Positions 16,398 through 24,358 of a DNA stretch of 64,000 nt are shown here, one piece after another (the stretch's first letter is position 1; each line of letters opens with the position of its first letter). The stretch spans positions 1 to 64,000 of the forward strand of contig NZ_CAXUNP010000006.1 of NCBI RefSeq assembly GCF_964252635.1, written 5' to 3'. This DNA is from Jatrophihabitans sp964252635. Lineage in GTDB: Bacteria; Actinomycetota; Actinomycetes; Mycobacteriales; Jatrophihabitantaceae. The translations under genes and the position numbers were made by a program. The notes beneath the pieces were generated by a model. It saw only the letters and a program-made list of their open reading frames with translations. It did not search any database and had not been told where the DNA came from.

Positions 16398-16961
16398 TCA
16401 GATCAGCTGACGGTCGTCGTGGGGCAGCACCGGAGGGGTCTCGTCGACGTCCTCGCCGCCACCGTCGCCACGGCACCAGGGGCACCAGGGCTGCAACCGG
16501 CGGTGCGTCGACTGCGCGAGGATCAGGTAGATCATCGACAGCTGCATGACGACCCAGAACACCCGCCCGGGCGTGCTGGTGGCGAAGTTCGACCCGATGA
16601 GCACCGCGAGGTAGGGGAGCAGGAACCGCGGCTCCGAGCCGGTGTGGGCCGTCCAGAAGCGGCGTTGGTAGCGGGTCGCCTCCTGCGCGGCGTTGAGCGG
16701 CATGGCCTTCATGCAGGCCTCGCACAGTCGGCGGTCGTGGGCACGCATCAGCAGGAAGCTGGCGATGACGAAGCCGAACAGCGCGATCGGGACGGTGAGG
16801 CCGAGCAGGCCGGGCAGTGGCCGCAGCCCGAGGACGATCGCGGCGCCGATCGAGACGATCAGCAGCTCGCTGGCGTGGTGCCCGAGGCTTGCCGCCAGTC
16901 GTGACGTCCACGGCCCGTCGTGCCAGCCGGCTCCGTCCGCGGCGCGCGCCGAACTACCCAT
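16398..16961 (-). CDS. Membrane protein with two CxxC-type motifs, unknown function
   Basis: A 187-residue protein with about three transmembrane segments (near 35-75 and 125-145). It has Cys pairs LCEACMKAMP on the loop after the first hairpin and PWCPWC near the C-terminus, which might bind zinc or form disulfides. The start at 16961 has GGGGGAG upstream; the longer frame to 17012 adds a poorly conserved lead. I do not recognise a named family. It appears to be the first gene of an operon with the PPOX gene. Confidence 0.7.
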   Translation of the reverse strand: MGSSARAADGAGWHDGPWTSRLAASLGHHASELLIVSIGAAIVLGLRPLPGLLGLTVPIALFGFVIASFLLMRAHDRRLCEACMKAMPLNAAQEATRYQRRFWTAHTGSEPRFLLPYLAVLIGSNFATSTPGRVFWVVMQLSMIYLILAQSTHRRLQPWCPWCRGDGGGEDVDETPPVLPHDDRQLI

Positions 16962-17040
16962 CGTCGAACTCCCCCCACCGTGCTGCGTGGAACGCCCCCC
17001 GGCTTGCAGCACCCAACAGCTTACCCAGGATTAACGACAT

Positions 17041-17071
17041 CGGCCCGCTGTCCGATACGGACAGCGGGCCG
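17041..17071 (-). terminator. Strong hairpin terminator after the surface-protein gene
   Basis: CGGCCCGCTGTCCG and its exact complement flank the loop ATA: a perfect 14-bp stem, 21 bp past the stop of the gene ending at 17092. No long T run follows, as is usual in high-GC actinobacteria. Confidence 0.8.
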
Positions 17072-17091
17072 ACGCGTGGTTCAGGGCCTGA

Positions 17092-18849
17092 TCAGTGGCC
17101 GAACCGTCCGCGCACACGGTAGGCGGTCACGCCACCCCCGGCCAGCACCAGGCCGACCAGGACGAGCACGATCGGCAGCGCCGGTGACCCGCCGCCGTGG
17201 TGCCCCGCCGCACCGGCCGGCACGCCGGTCGGGATGGCGGTGTTCGGGGCGGTGGTCGTGCCTGTCGTCGGGCTGGTAGCGGAAGGCGCGCTGTTCGCGA
17301 CCGCAGACAACGCCAGATTCAGCTGCAAGACCGCGGAACTTGTCGGTGCCGCCTGGACCGGACGAGCCGCCGCCGGAGCAGCCTCACGCACAGAAGTCAG
17401 CCGCACCGTGGAGAAGGAATGCGGGCTGGCGGATCCGCTCGGCTTCGACGACGGTTTTGCAGCGCGCGCCTTGGCCTGTGGTATCACACCAGTTGGTACA
17501 CCCGGAATGTTCGGCAACCCTGGGAGACCAGACGTGGGCAGTCCGGGAATGGTCGGCAGCGAACCGCCATTCGGAATCAGCTTCAATACCAACGCCGCTT
17601 CAGTGAAGACGCCATCTGTTTCGTCTTGGGCGTTGGCCGTCAGGTCCAAGAGATTGTTCGTGATTGCATCGAGGGCCGGCTGGAAGGATGAGTCGAAGGT
17701 CGAGCCAATCTGGCTGGCGTTGGTGGACAGCGCGGACCCCGCGTCAGTGAACAGCGTGGTCAATGCGGACGATGACGGGAGCGCAACACCACCGACCTTG
17801 ATCACGACGTTCTTGAAAGACTTCGTGATCGTCGTGAACGCACCAGAGATCACTTCGCCCAATGCAGCCGGGAGCTTGGACAAAGCATCGGCCAGGTAGG
17901 ACACGAGCGACGTGTTGGGGCACAGATTGTCGAGGTCCAACCCGGCAGCCTCCAGAATCTTGGCGAGGTCGATCTTGAGCGAGCCGTCGGTCAGGCTGGC
18001 GGTAATGCCACCATCGGCCAGCGACACTGTGAAGTCTTTCTGCAGGTCCCCGGCTGTTGGCAGACCCGTAACGGTCACGGCTCCACCAGTGGAACCGACG
18101 GCGTTTGAGAAGGCCGTACTCAGAGTGCCCAGCGTCCCGGTCAGCGCCGTACCGAGAGCGCTGAGCAGCGGGCTTGTCGCGGACAGCGTGAGGTTGGCGA
18201 ATTGGTACGACCCAGCTTGATCACTGTTGCTAACTCGGGAGTAGGTGCCTCCGGTGCACCCAACCGACGGGTCGGCCAGCTTCTTGCCGAACGCGGCCTG
18301 CCGGGCTTGCGACGACACAGCGCCGATCTTCAGTTTGAGGCCCCCCAGGGTGTCCGTCAGCGTTGACGCGCCCGGCAGATTCGCGAGGTCGATGGTTGCG
18401 AAGTCATCGTTGCCGGAACCGGCGACGTTGATATCACCGTTGCTACCAATCAACCCCGATGAGGCCGTCGCGCTGCCGTTGCTGCTGGCCGATGCGTACT
18501 GACCTACGGTGCCGAATGTGATGCCGCCAGGGAACGGCACGCTGATGTTCTTGGTCGGCCCCGCGAGCGCCATGCCCAGCACGCTGCCCTTGAGATCATT
18601 CGCGTTAGGGCCAGGGTTGCCCGGGTACGCAGCGTTCTCGCCTTCTAGTGCAGCAACCGAGTCGAAGCTCTGGCCCGCGGCCGTGCCGGTAAGGAACCGC
18701 CCTTCGGACTGACTGACCGGCTTGGCGGCGGCGTTCGCGCCGGTCGAGCCGACGATCGCGGCCGCGGCGACGCCGAGCGTCACACCGGCGGCGGTGAGGC
18801 GGACGAGCCGGCGCCGTGGGCGGACGGGGACGGGTGAAGAGGTGGTCAT
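17092..18849 (-). CDS. Large secreted surface protein, choice-of-anchor G-like
   Basis: A 585-residue exported protein. Residues 1-42 are a signal peptide (RRRLVRLTAAGVTLGVAAAA, cleavage near ANAAAKP). The long Ser/Thr/Gly/Asn-rich body begins SEGRFLTGTAAG and repeatedly predicts beta-strands, like choice-of-anchor G family proteins. The C-terminus has a Pro/Thr-rich stalk (about 500-550), a transmembrane helix (PALPIVLVLVGLVLAGGGV) and a short basic tail, so it is membrane-anchored without LPXTG. Base composition is visibly lower in GC, with many A/T-ending codons, which suggests acquisition or a hypervariable surface antigen. Family assignment is by resemblance only. Confidence 0.65.
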   Translation of the reverse strand: MTTSSPVPVRPRRRLVRLTAAGVTLGVAAAAIVGSTGANAAAKPVSQSEGRFLTGTAAGQSFDSVAALEGENAAYPGNPGPNANDLKGSVLGMALAGPTKNISVPFPGGITFGTVGQYASASSNGSATASSGLIGSNGDINVAGSGNDDFATIDLANLPGASTLTDTLGGLKLKIGAVSSQARQAAFGKKLADPSVGCTGGTYSRVSNSDQAGSYQFANLTLSATSPLLSALGTALTGTLGTLSTAFSNAVGSTGGAVTVTGLPTAGDLQKDFTVSLADGGITASLTDGSLKIDLAKILEAAGLDLDNLCPNTSLVSYLADALSKLPAALGEVISGAFTTITKSFKNVVIKVGGVALPSSSALTTLFTDAGSALSTNASQIGSTFDSSFQPALDAITNNLLDLTANAQDETDGVFTEAALVLKLIPNGGSLPTIPGLPTSGLPGLPNIPGVPTGVIPQAKARAAKPSSKPSGSASPHSFSTVRLTSVREAAPAAARPVQAAPTSSAVLQLNLALSAVANSAPSATSPTTGTTTAPNTAIPTGVPAGAAGHHGGGSPALPIVLVLVGLVLAGGGVTAYRVRGRFGH

Positions 18850-18980
18850 CGATGACCTTTCAGTCGTGGTCCGCGACGAGTACCGACACGTCGTCGCACA
18901 TATACCTTGTTGCGCACACTAGATCCTGGCTCACACCGTGGCTACTCGAAGCGCCCCATGCCACAAGGGGTGGAACAGGG

Positions 18981-20696
18981 TCAGGCGGTCCGGGTGCTCG
19001 GCATGCCGAGCGGGGTCGGGCCGAAGCGCAACGCCGCGGGTGCGTGCTCGGGGACGGCCGGGTGAGCCGGCTCGACCGGTGCGATGCGCTCGTAGGCCGC
19101 GCCGAGCGGAGGCCGCTCGTCGACCTCGCCCTTGTTGGGCCACATCGACGCGGCGCGCTCGGCCTGCGCGGTGATCGACAACGACGGGTTGACGCCGAGG
19201 TTGGCCGACAGCGTCGAGCCGTCGATGACGTGCAGGCCCGGGTGACCGTAGAGGCGGTGGTAAGGGTCGATGACACCGGTCTCGGCCGAGTCGCCGATCG
19301 GGCACCCGCCGATGAAGTGCGCCGTCATCGGGATGTTCATCAGGTCGCCCCAGGTGCCTCCGGCCACGCCGTCGACGTTCTCGGCGAGCTGCTCGGCGGC
19401 CTGGTTCGCGACCGGGATCCACGTCGGGTTGGGTTCGCCCGCGCCCTGGGTCGACGTCAGCCGGCCTTTCCCGAACCGGGTTTTGCGGCGCAGGACCGTG
19501 ATGCTGTTGTCCAGCGACTGCATGACCAGCAGGATGATGACCCGCTCCGACCACTTGCGCGGCACGAGCAGGCGCGCGTTGCCCGGCTTCTTCAACAGCA
19601 GCATGACGAACTGCAGCCACCTGCTGCGGCGGGTGCCGCCCCGCGTCAGCATGGTGTTCAACATGCCCATGGCGTTGCTGCCCTTGCCGTAGCGGCACGG
19701 CTCGATGTGGGTGTTCTCGTCCGGATGCCAGGACGACGTGATCGCGACACCCTCGGTGTAGTCGCGCTTGGGCTTGCTGACCCGCACGCCGAGGATGGCC
19801 TCGGAGTTGGTGCGGGTGAGGTGCCCCAGCCGCGGGGAGATGTTCGGCAGGCTCGAGTTCTGCAGCTGGTGCAGCAGCTTCTGGGTGTTGTACGTGCCCG
19901 CCGAGAACACCACCTGGTCCGCCGTGAGGGTGCGCGACTTCGGGAACCAGGCGCCGGTGGGGACGGTGACGACGTCGTAGGTGCCGTCGCGTCGGGGCTT
20001 GACGTCCTTGACGGTGGTGAGCGGCAGGATCTCGGCGCCGTTCTTCTCGGCCAGGTACAGGTAGTTGGCGGTCAGCGTGTTCTTGGCGCCGTGGCGGCAA
20101 CCCGTCATGCATTCGCCGCACTGGATGCAGCCGGTGCGCTCGGGCCCGGCACCGCCGAAGAAGGGGTCCGGCACGGTCTTGCCCGGCTCCGGGGTGTCGT
20201 CGCGGCCGAAGAACACCCCGACGGGCGTGGGGTGGAAGGTGTCGCCCTTGCCGAACTGCTCGGCAAGGCGCTTCATCTCGAGGTCGCTCGGCGTCGTCGT
20301 GGGGTTGGTGACCACGCCGAGCATCCTCTTGGCCTGCGCGTAGTGCGGGGCCAATTCGTCGCGCCAGTCGGTGATGTGCGCCCACTGCGTGTCGTCGTAG
20401 AACGGCTGCAGCGGCTCGTACAGGGTGTTCGCGTAGTTCAGCGACCCGCCGCCGACGCCGGCGCCGGCCATGATGAGGCAGTCCTTCAGCACGTGGATGC
20501 GTTGCAGGCCGGTCATCCCCAGCTTGGGCGCCCAGATGTAGTCGCGCAGGTGCCAGGAGTTCTTGGGCAGGGTGTCGTCGGTGAAGCGGCGACCGGCCTC
20601 GACGATCCCGACGCGGTAGCCCTTCTCCACGAGGCGCAGCGCGGTGACGCTGCCCCCGAACCCGGATCCGATCACCAGGACGTCGTAGTCCGACAC
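18981..20696 (-). CDS. GMC-family oxidoreductase, ChoD-like
   Basis: A 571-residue flavoprotein. The FAD-binding motif VIGSGFGGSVTALRL is at about residues 8-22; GAGVGGGSLNYAN is the second GMC signature; a Cys-rich insert GCIQCGECMTGCRHGAKN near 190 and the C-terminal HVIDGSTLSANLGVNPS complete the match to mycobacterial ChoD and its relatives. These enzymes oxidise sterol-like or other alcohols; cholesterol oxidase activity of this subgroup is doubtful. No signal peptide. Probably monocistronic; a TetR-type inverted repeat lies 11 bp upstream of its start, but no TetR gene adjoins it. Confidence 0.88.
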   Translation of the reverse strand: MSDYDVLVIGSGFGGSVTALRLVEKGYRVGIVEAGRRFTDDTLPKNSWHLRDYIWAPKLGMTGLQRIHVLKDCLIMAGAGVGGGSLNYANTLYEPLQPFYDDTQWAHITDWRDELAPHYAQAKRMLGVVTNPTTTPSDLEMKRLAEQFGKGDTFHPTPVGVFFGRDDTPEPGKTVPDPFFGGAGPERTGCIQCGECMTGCRHGAKNTLTANYLYLAEKNGAEILPLTTVKDVKPRRDGTYDVVTVPTGAWFPKSRTLTADQVVFSAGTYNTQKLLHQLQNSSLPNISPRLGHLTRTNSEAILGVRVSKPKRDYTEGVAITSSWHPDENTHIEPCRYGKGSNAMGMLNTMLTRGGTRRSRWLQFVMLLLKKPGNARLLVPRKWSERVIILLVMQSLDNSITVLRRKTRFGKGRLTSTQGAGEPNPTWIPVANQAAEQLAENVDGVAGGTWGDLMNIPMTAHFIGGCPIGDSAETGVIDPYHRLYGHPGLHVIDGSTLSANLGVNPSLSITAQAERAASMWPNKGEVDERPPLGAAYERIAPVEPAHPAVPEHAPAALRFGPTPLGMPSTRTA

Positions 20697-20706
20697 TGCT
20701 GCCTCC

Positions 20707-20729
20707 GTTATTGAGCACTGATCAATAAC
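20707..20729. promoter_or_regulatory. TetR-type operator upstream of the GMC oxidoreductase
   Basis: GTTATTGA, seven bases, then TCAATAAC: an inverted repeat with perfect 8-bp arms, centred 22 bp before the ATG. It is AT-rich against a GC-rich background. Confidence 0.65.
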
Positions 20730-20756
20730 TGAGTTTACGGGTGACAGCCGGTCAGA

Positions 20757-21173
20757 TCAATCGTCTGACGGCCCGGGAACGGCCGAATCGTCGAGCAGCA
20801 GGTCGACGAGGTCCCCCCGGCCGAACATCCGGGCCGTGTCGAGCGGGGTGGGTGAGCCGGTCGTCCGGTCGGCGCCGTGCTCGAGCAGCGCGCGCACGAC
20901 GGCCACCTCACCCTTGAACACCGCACCCGCCAGGGGCGTCTGCCCGCGGTCGTTGGGCCGGTCGACGTCGGCCCCGCGCGTCGCGAGGGCACGGACGACG
21001 TCGGCACGCCCGTGGTACGCGCCGAGCATCATGAGGGTGTTCCCGGCGGGGTCGGTCAGGTCGACGGGCACGCCCGCGTCGACGTAGCCGGCCAGTTCGT
21101 CGGCACGCCCGTCGCGGGCCAGGTCGAGCAGGCGGTGCGCGAGCTCGACCGCGTCGGGATCAGGGTCACTCAC
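20757..21173 (-). CDS. Ankyrin-repeat protein
   Basis: A 138-residue cytosolic protein made of about three ankyrin repeats: DPAGNTLMMLGAYHGRADVVRALATRG, then NDRGQTPLAGAVFKGEVAVV, then SPTPLDTARMFGRGDLVDLLL (each given in part). Ankyrin proteins mediate protein contacts; the partner is unknown. It is separated from pstB upstream by a large hairpin, so it likely has its own promoter. The stop is 28 bp from the palindrome in front of the GMC gene. Confidence 0.88.
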   Translation of the reverse strand: MSDPDPDAVELAHRLLDLARDGRADELAGYVDAGVPVDLTDPAGNTLMMLGAYHGRADVVRALATRGADVDRPNDRGQTPLAGAVFKGEVAVVRALLEHGADRTTGSPTPLDTARMFGRGDLVDLLLDDSAVPGPSDD

Positions 21174-21203
21174 GCGTCCATCCTGCCGTGCCCGTCCGAC
21201 GGC

Positions 21204-21251
21204 GATCTTCCTGCACTGGCAGCGGCAGGGCGCACCAGGCGCAGGAAGATC
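21204..21251 (-). terminator. Hairpin terminator of the pst operon
   Basis: GATCTTCCTGC (21204-21214) pairs perfectly with GCAGGAAGATC (21241-21251); an inner CTGG/CCAG pair extends it. It starts 10 bp past the pstB stop. Confidence 0.75.
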
Positions 21252-21261
21252 CGCCCGAGGC

Positions 21262-22041
21262 TCAGCCGAAGCGGCCGGAGATGTAGTCCTCGGTGCGGCG
21301 GTCGGACGGGTTGCTGAAGATCTTGTCGGTGTCGTCCATCTCGACGAGCTGCCCGGGCTTGCCGACGGCGGCGAGGTTGAAGAACGCCGTGCGCTCGGCG
21401 ACGCGGGCCGCCTGCTGCATGTTGTGGGTGACGATGACGATCGTGTAGCTCTTCTTGAGCTCCTGGATGAGGTCCTCGATGGCGAGCGTCGAGATCGGGT
21501 CCAGGGCCGAGCACGGCTCGTCCATGAGCAGCACCTGCGGCTCGACGGCGATCGCGCGGGCGATGCACAGCCGCTGCTGCTGCCCGCCCGACAGGCCGGC
21601 GCCCGGCTTGTCGAGACGGTCTTTGACCTCTTCCCACAAGTTCGCGCCGCGCAGCGACTTCTCGACGATCGAGTCGGTCTCCGACTTCTTCATCCGCTTG
21701 CTGTTGAGCTTCATGCCGGCCACGACGTTGTCGTAGATCGACATGGTCGGGAACGGGTTCGGCCGCTGGAAGACCATGCCGATCGTGCGGCGGACGTCGA
21801 CCGGGTCGACGTTCGAGGCGTAGATGTCGTCGCCGTCGAGCATGACCTTGCCCTGCACGCGGGCACCGGCGATGACCTCGTGCATGCGGTTGAGCGTCCG
21901 CAGCACGGTGGACTTGCCGCAGCCCGACGGGCCGATGAAGGCGGTGACGCTGCGCGGGGCGACGGTGAGGGTCACGTCGCTGACCGCGAGGAACTTGCCG
22001 TAGTAGATGTCGAGGTCTTTGGTCTCGATGCGCTTGGCCAT
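21262..22041 (-). CDS. pstB: Phosphate ABC transporter ATP-binding protein PstB
   Basis: A 259-residue ABC ATPase. Walker A is GPSGCGKST (about 37-45), the signature is LSGGQQQRLCIARA, and Walker B with D-loop is VLLMDEPCSALD; VTHNMQQA is the H-loop. The sequence follows PstB closely from YYGKFLAV to the C-terminal DYISGRFG. It energises phosphate import by PstSCA. It is the last gene of pstSCAB, 13 bp after pstA, followed by a hairpin. Confidence 0.97.
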   Translation of the reverse strand: MAKRIETKDLDIYYGKFLAVSDVTLTVAPRSVTAFIGPSGCGKSTVLRTLNRMHEVIAGARVQGKVMLDGDDIYASNVDPVDVRRTIGMVFQRPNPFPTMSIYDNVVAGMKLNSKRMKKSETDSIVEKSLRGANLWEEVKDRLDKPGAGLSGGQQQRLCIARAIAVEPQVLLMDEPCSALDPISTLAIEDLIQELKKSYTIVIVTHNMQQAARVAERTAFFNLAAVGKPGQLVEMDDTDKIFSNPSDRRTEDYISGRFG

Positions 22042-22054
22042 CGTGGGTGCTCCG

Positions 22055-23023
22055 TCAGTTCGCGATCTTGTTGCGACGGCCGATGAGCCGCGCGATGAGG
22101 TTGAGGGCCATGACGATGATGATCAGCGTCAGGGCGGCGCCCCAGAGCCGGTCCGGGGCGTAGTTCGCGGTCGATCCGGCCACGAGCTGGCCGGTGACCG
22201 GGTCGAGGTGCTTGGTTGCGGTGGCCCCGGACGGGTTCAGGTTGATCGACTGCACGTTGATGAACAACGGCAGCGCGGCCTGGTTCCCGCTGAACGGGTT
22301 GAGGTTGGTGTAGCCCGAGTAGCCGACGAGGATCAGCAGCGGCGCGGTCTCACCGGCGACGCGGGCGATGCCGAGCACGATCCCAGTGACCAGCCCGGTG
22401 AACGCCGTCGGGATGACGACCTTGACGATCGTGCGCCACTTCGGGATGCCCAGCGCGTACGACGCCTCGCGCAGCTCGTTGGGCACCAGCCGCAGCATCT
22501 CCTCGGTGGTGCGCACGATGACCGGGATCATCAGGATGACCAGCGCCAGGGACACCAGCCACGCGGCTCGGGTGCCGTGCAGGGTGGTGATGAACAGGGC
22601 GTAGATGAACAGCGCGGCCACGATGGACGGGATGCCGGTGAGGATGTCGACCATGAAGGTCGTGATGCGGGCGAACGGGCCCTTGCCGTACTCGACGAGG
22701 TAGATGCCGACGAGCAGCGCGATCGGCACCGAGATGATCGTGCACAGCGCGACCTGCTCGGCGGTGCCGATGATGGCCGCGGAGACGCCGCCGCCCTTGG
22801 TCTTGTAGTCGATGCCGGTCTGGTCGGAACTGAACCACCCGGTCTGGACAATGGCGTGGTAGCCCTTGCCGATGACCGTGTAGAGCAGCCAGATCAGCGG
22901 GACGAGCGCGATGCCGAAGGCGAGCCAGACCAGGCCGGTGGCCGCGTTGTTCTTGATCCGGCGCGAGCCGCGGCCCTTGGCGAAGGCGAGGTCGCTGCCC
23001 GGCGACGCGGTCGCCGTGCTCAT
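22055..23023 (-). CDS. pstA: Phosphate ABC transporter permease PstA
   Basis: A 322-residue inner-membrane permease with six transmembrane helices and the EAA-type loop EASYALGIPKWRTIVKVVIP that contacts PstB. The start MSTATASPG at 23023 overlaps the stop of a 25-codon mini-ORF (ATGA), which in turn overlaps the pstC stop. A periplasmic loop near the C-terminus (NPSGATATKHLDPVTG) is longer than in enteric PstA but common in actinobacteria. Confidence 0.95.
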   Translation of the reverse strand: MSTATASPGSDLAFAKGRGSRRIKNNAATGLVWLAFGIALVPLIWLLYTVIGKGYHAIVQTGWFSSDQTGIDYKTKGGGVSAAIIGTAEQVALCTIISVPIALLVGIYLVEYGKGPFARITTFMVDILTGIPSIVAALFIYALFITTLHGTRAAWLVSLALVILMIPVIVRTTEEMLRLVPNELREASYALGIPKWRTIVKVVIPTAFTGLVTGIVLGIARVAGETAPLLILVGYSGYTNLNPFSGNQAALPLFINVQSINLNPSGATATKHLDPVTGQLVAGSTANYAPDRLWGAALTLIIIVMALNLIARLIGRRNKIAN

Positions 23024-23097
23024 GAGCGAGCCTCGCGAGCGCATGAGCTGGGGGCGTGGCCTTCGGCGCCCGGAGCGAAGCGGAGGGCGGTGCTCAT
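23020..23097 (-). CDS. 25-codon mini-ORF between pstC and pstA
   Basis: An ATG at 23097 overlaps the pstC stop, and the TGA at 23020-23022 overlaps the pstA start. The peptide begins MSTALRFAPG and ends CAREARS. Its first bases ATGAGCAC repeat at the pstA start 74 bp later, so it looks like a short inserted sequence flanked by a duplicated start region. It may only serve to couple translation. Whether the peptide has a function is unknown. Confidence 0.35.
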   Translation of the reverse strand: MSTALRFAPGAEGHAPSSCAREARS

Positions 23098-24242
23098 GAG
23101 AAGTCCTTCTTCCGGTTCACGATCGCCCGTGCTGCCGAGTTGACGACGAACGTCAGCACGAACAGCACCAGACCGGCGGCGATGTAGGCGCCCGTCGACT
23201 GCGGGTTGTTGAACTCCGACGAGCCGTTGGCGATCTTGGAGGCGAAGGTCTCGCCGCCGCCGAAGATCGAGAAGCTGAACGTGCTCGAGGTGCCCACGAT
23301 CAGGTAGACAGCGATGGTCTCGCCGAGCGCCCGGCCGAGGCCGAGCATCGCGCCGCTGACGACACCGGCGCGCCCGTAGGGGATGACCGACATGCGGATC
23401 ATCTCCCACTTGGTGGCGCCCAGGGCCAGGGCGGCCTCGACGTTGGCGCGCGGGGTGCGCTCGAAGACGTCACGGCTGATGGCGGTGATGATCGGCAGGA
23501 TCATGACGGCCAGGACGACGCTGCCGTCGAAGATCGTGCGCGTCGAGGTCTTGTTGTCGAACAGGCCGATGGGGATGTGGGACAGGAAGCTCTGCACCGG
23601 CGAGAGCTTGGGCGCCAGGACGAGCAGGCCCCAGATGCCGTAGACGATCGACGGGATCGCGGCCAGCAGGTCCAGGACGTAGGCCACCGGCTTGCGGATC
23701 GCCTGCGGTGCGTACTGGGTGATGAACAACGCGACGCCGATCGCCACCGGTACGGCGATGATCATCGCGATCAGCGAGATGACCACCGTGACCCAGAGCA
23801 GGGCCGCGATACCGAAGCGCAGGTTGCCCGGCGTGGGCGACCAGGCCGTCGAGGTCAGGAAGTTGACCTTGTCGTCCCGGATCGACGGGAACGACTTGAT
23901 GATGAGGAAGGCGGCCACGAGGACGACGAGCAGGATGACGAAGCCCGCGGCACCCGTGCTCATGCCGGCGAAGATGCGGTCGCCGATGCGGCGCTTGCCG
24001 CCGGTGTCGCCGGCCCCGAACACCGGCGGGGCGTCGTCGAGGCCACCCGTCATGGCCAGGGGGTCGGACGAGCTGATGGTGGTCTCGCCGACGGCCGGGT
24101 CGTGACGCAGCGTGGCGGATTCACCCTCGGCGGCCCCGCCCGCGGCGTGCCGCTCCGTGTGCAGGCGCGGCTCGATGGACTCACCGCCCACGCGGGGCGG
24201 GGGCAACGGTACGTCCGGCGACGGCTGGGCCCGGTCGGTCAT
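23094..24242 (-). CDS. pstC: Phosphate ABC transporter permease PstC
   Basis: A 382-residue permease. An unusually long polar N-terminal region (about 80 residues, Pro/Glu-rich) precedes six transmembrane helices; the EAA loop is VEAALALGATKWEMIRMSVIP, and GLGRALGETIAVYL is the PstC signature. ATG 24242 is chosen with GAGAG upstream; ATG 24260 is also possible. It follows pstS after a hairpin, an arrangement that keeps pstS mRNA more abundant than the rest. Confidence 0.94.
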   Translation of the reverse strand: MTDRAQPSPDVPLPPPRVGGESIEPRLHTERHAAGGAAEGESATLRHDPAVGETTISSSDPLAMTGGLDDAPPVFGAGDTGGKRRIGDRIFAGMSTGAAGFVILLVVLVAAFLIIKSFPSIRDDKVNFLTSTAWSPTPGNLRFGIAALLWVTVVISLIAMIIAVPVAIGVALFITQYAPQAIRKPVAYVLDLLAAIPSIVYGIWGLLVLAPKLSPVQSFLSHIPIGLFDNKTSTRTIFDGSVVLAVMILPIITAISRDVFERTPRANVEAALALGATKWEMIRMSVIPYGRAGVVSGAMLGLGRALGETIAVYLIVGTSSTFSFSIFGGGETFASKIANGSSEFNNPQSTGAYIAAGLVLFVLTFVVNSAARAIVNRKKDFS

Positions 24243-24303
24243 GGTCTCTCGCTCTGGCATGAGGCGGGTTCCCCGTGAACGTAGTGGATGGTCGAACGTG
24301 TTG

Positions 24304-24343
24304 CGCCCTGCTGGCCGCCCCAGGACGGGCGACCAGCAGGGCG
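24304..24343 (-). terminator. Hairpin between pstS and pstC
   Basis: CGCCCTGCTGG pairs with CCAGCAGGGCG (11-bp stem), with an inner GCCC/GGGC pair. It probably acts as a partial terminator or mRNA stabiliser after pstS. Confidence 0.7.
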
Positions 24344-24358
24344 TGTCGAGAGCAGTGA

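Noticed and set aside
17092..18849. Genomic island or prophage
   Set aside because: Only one low-GC gene; no integrase, transposase, tRNA or flanking repeats.
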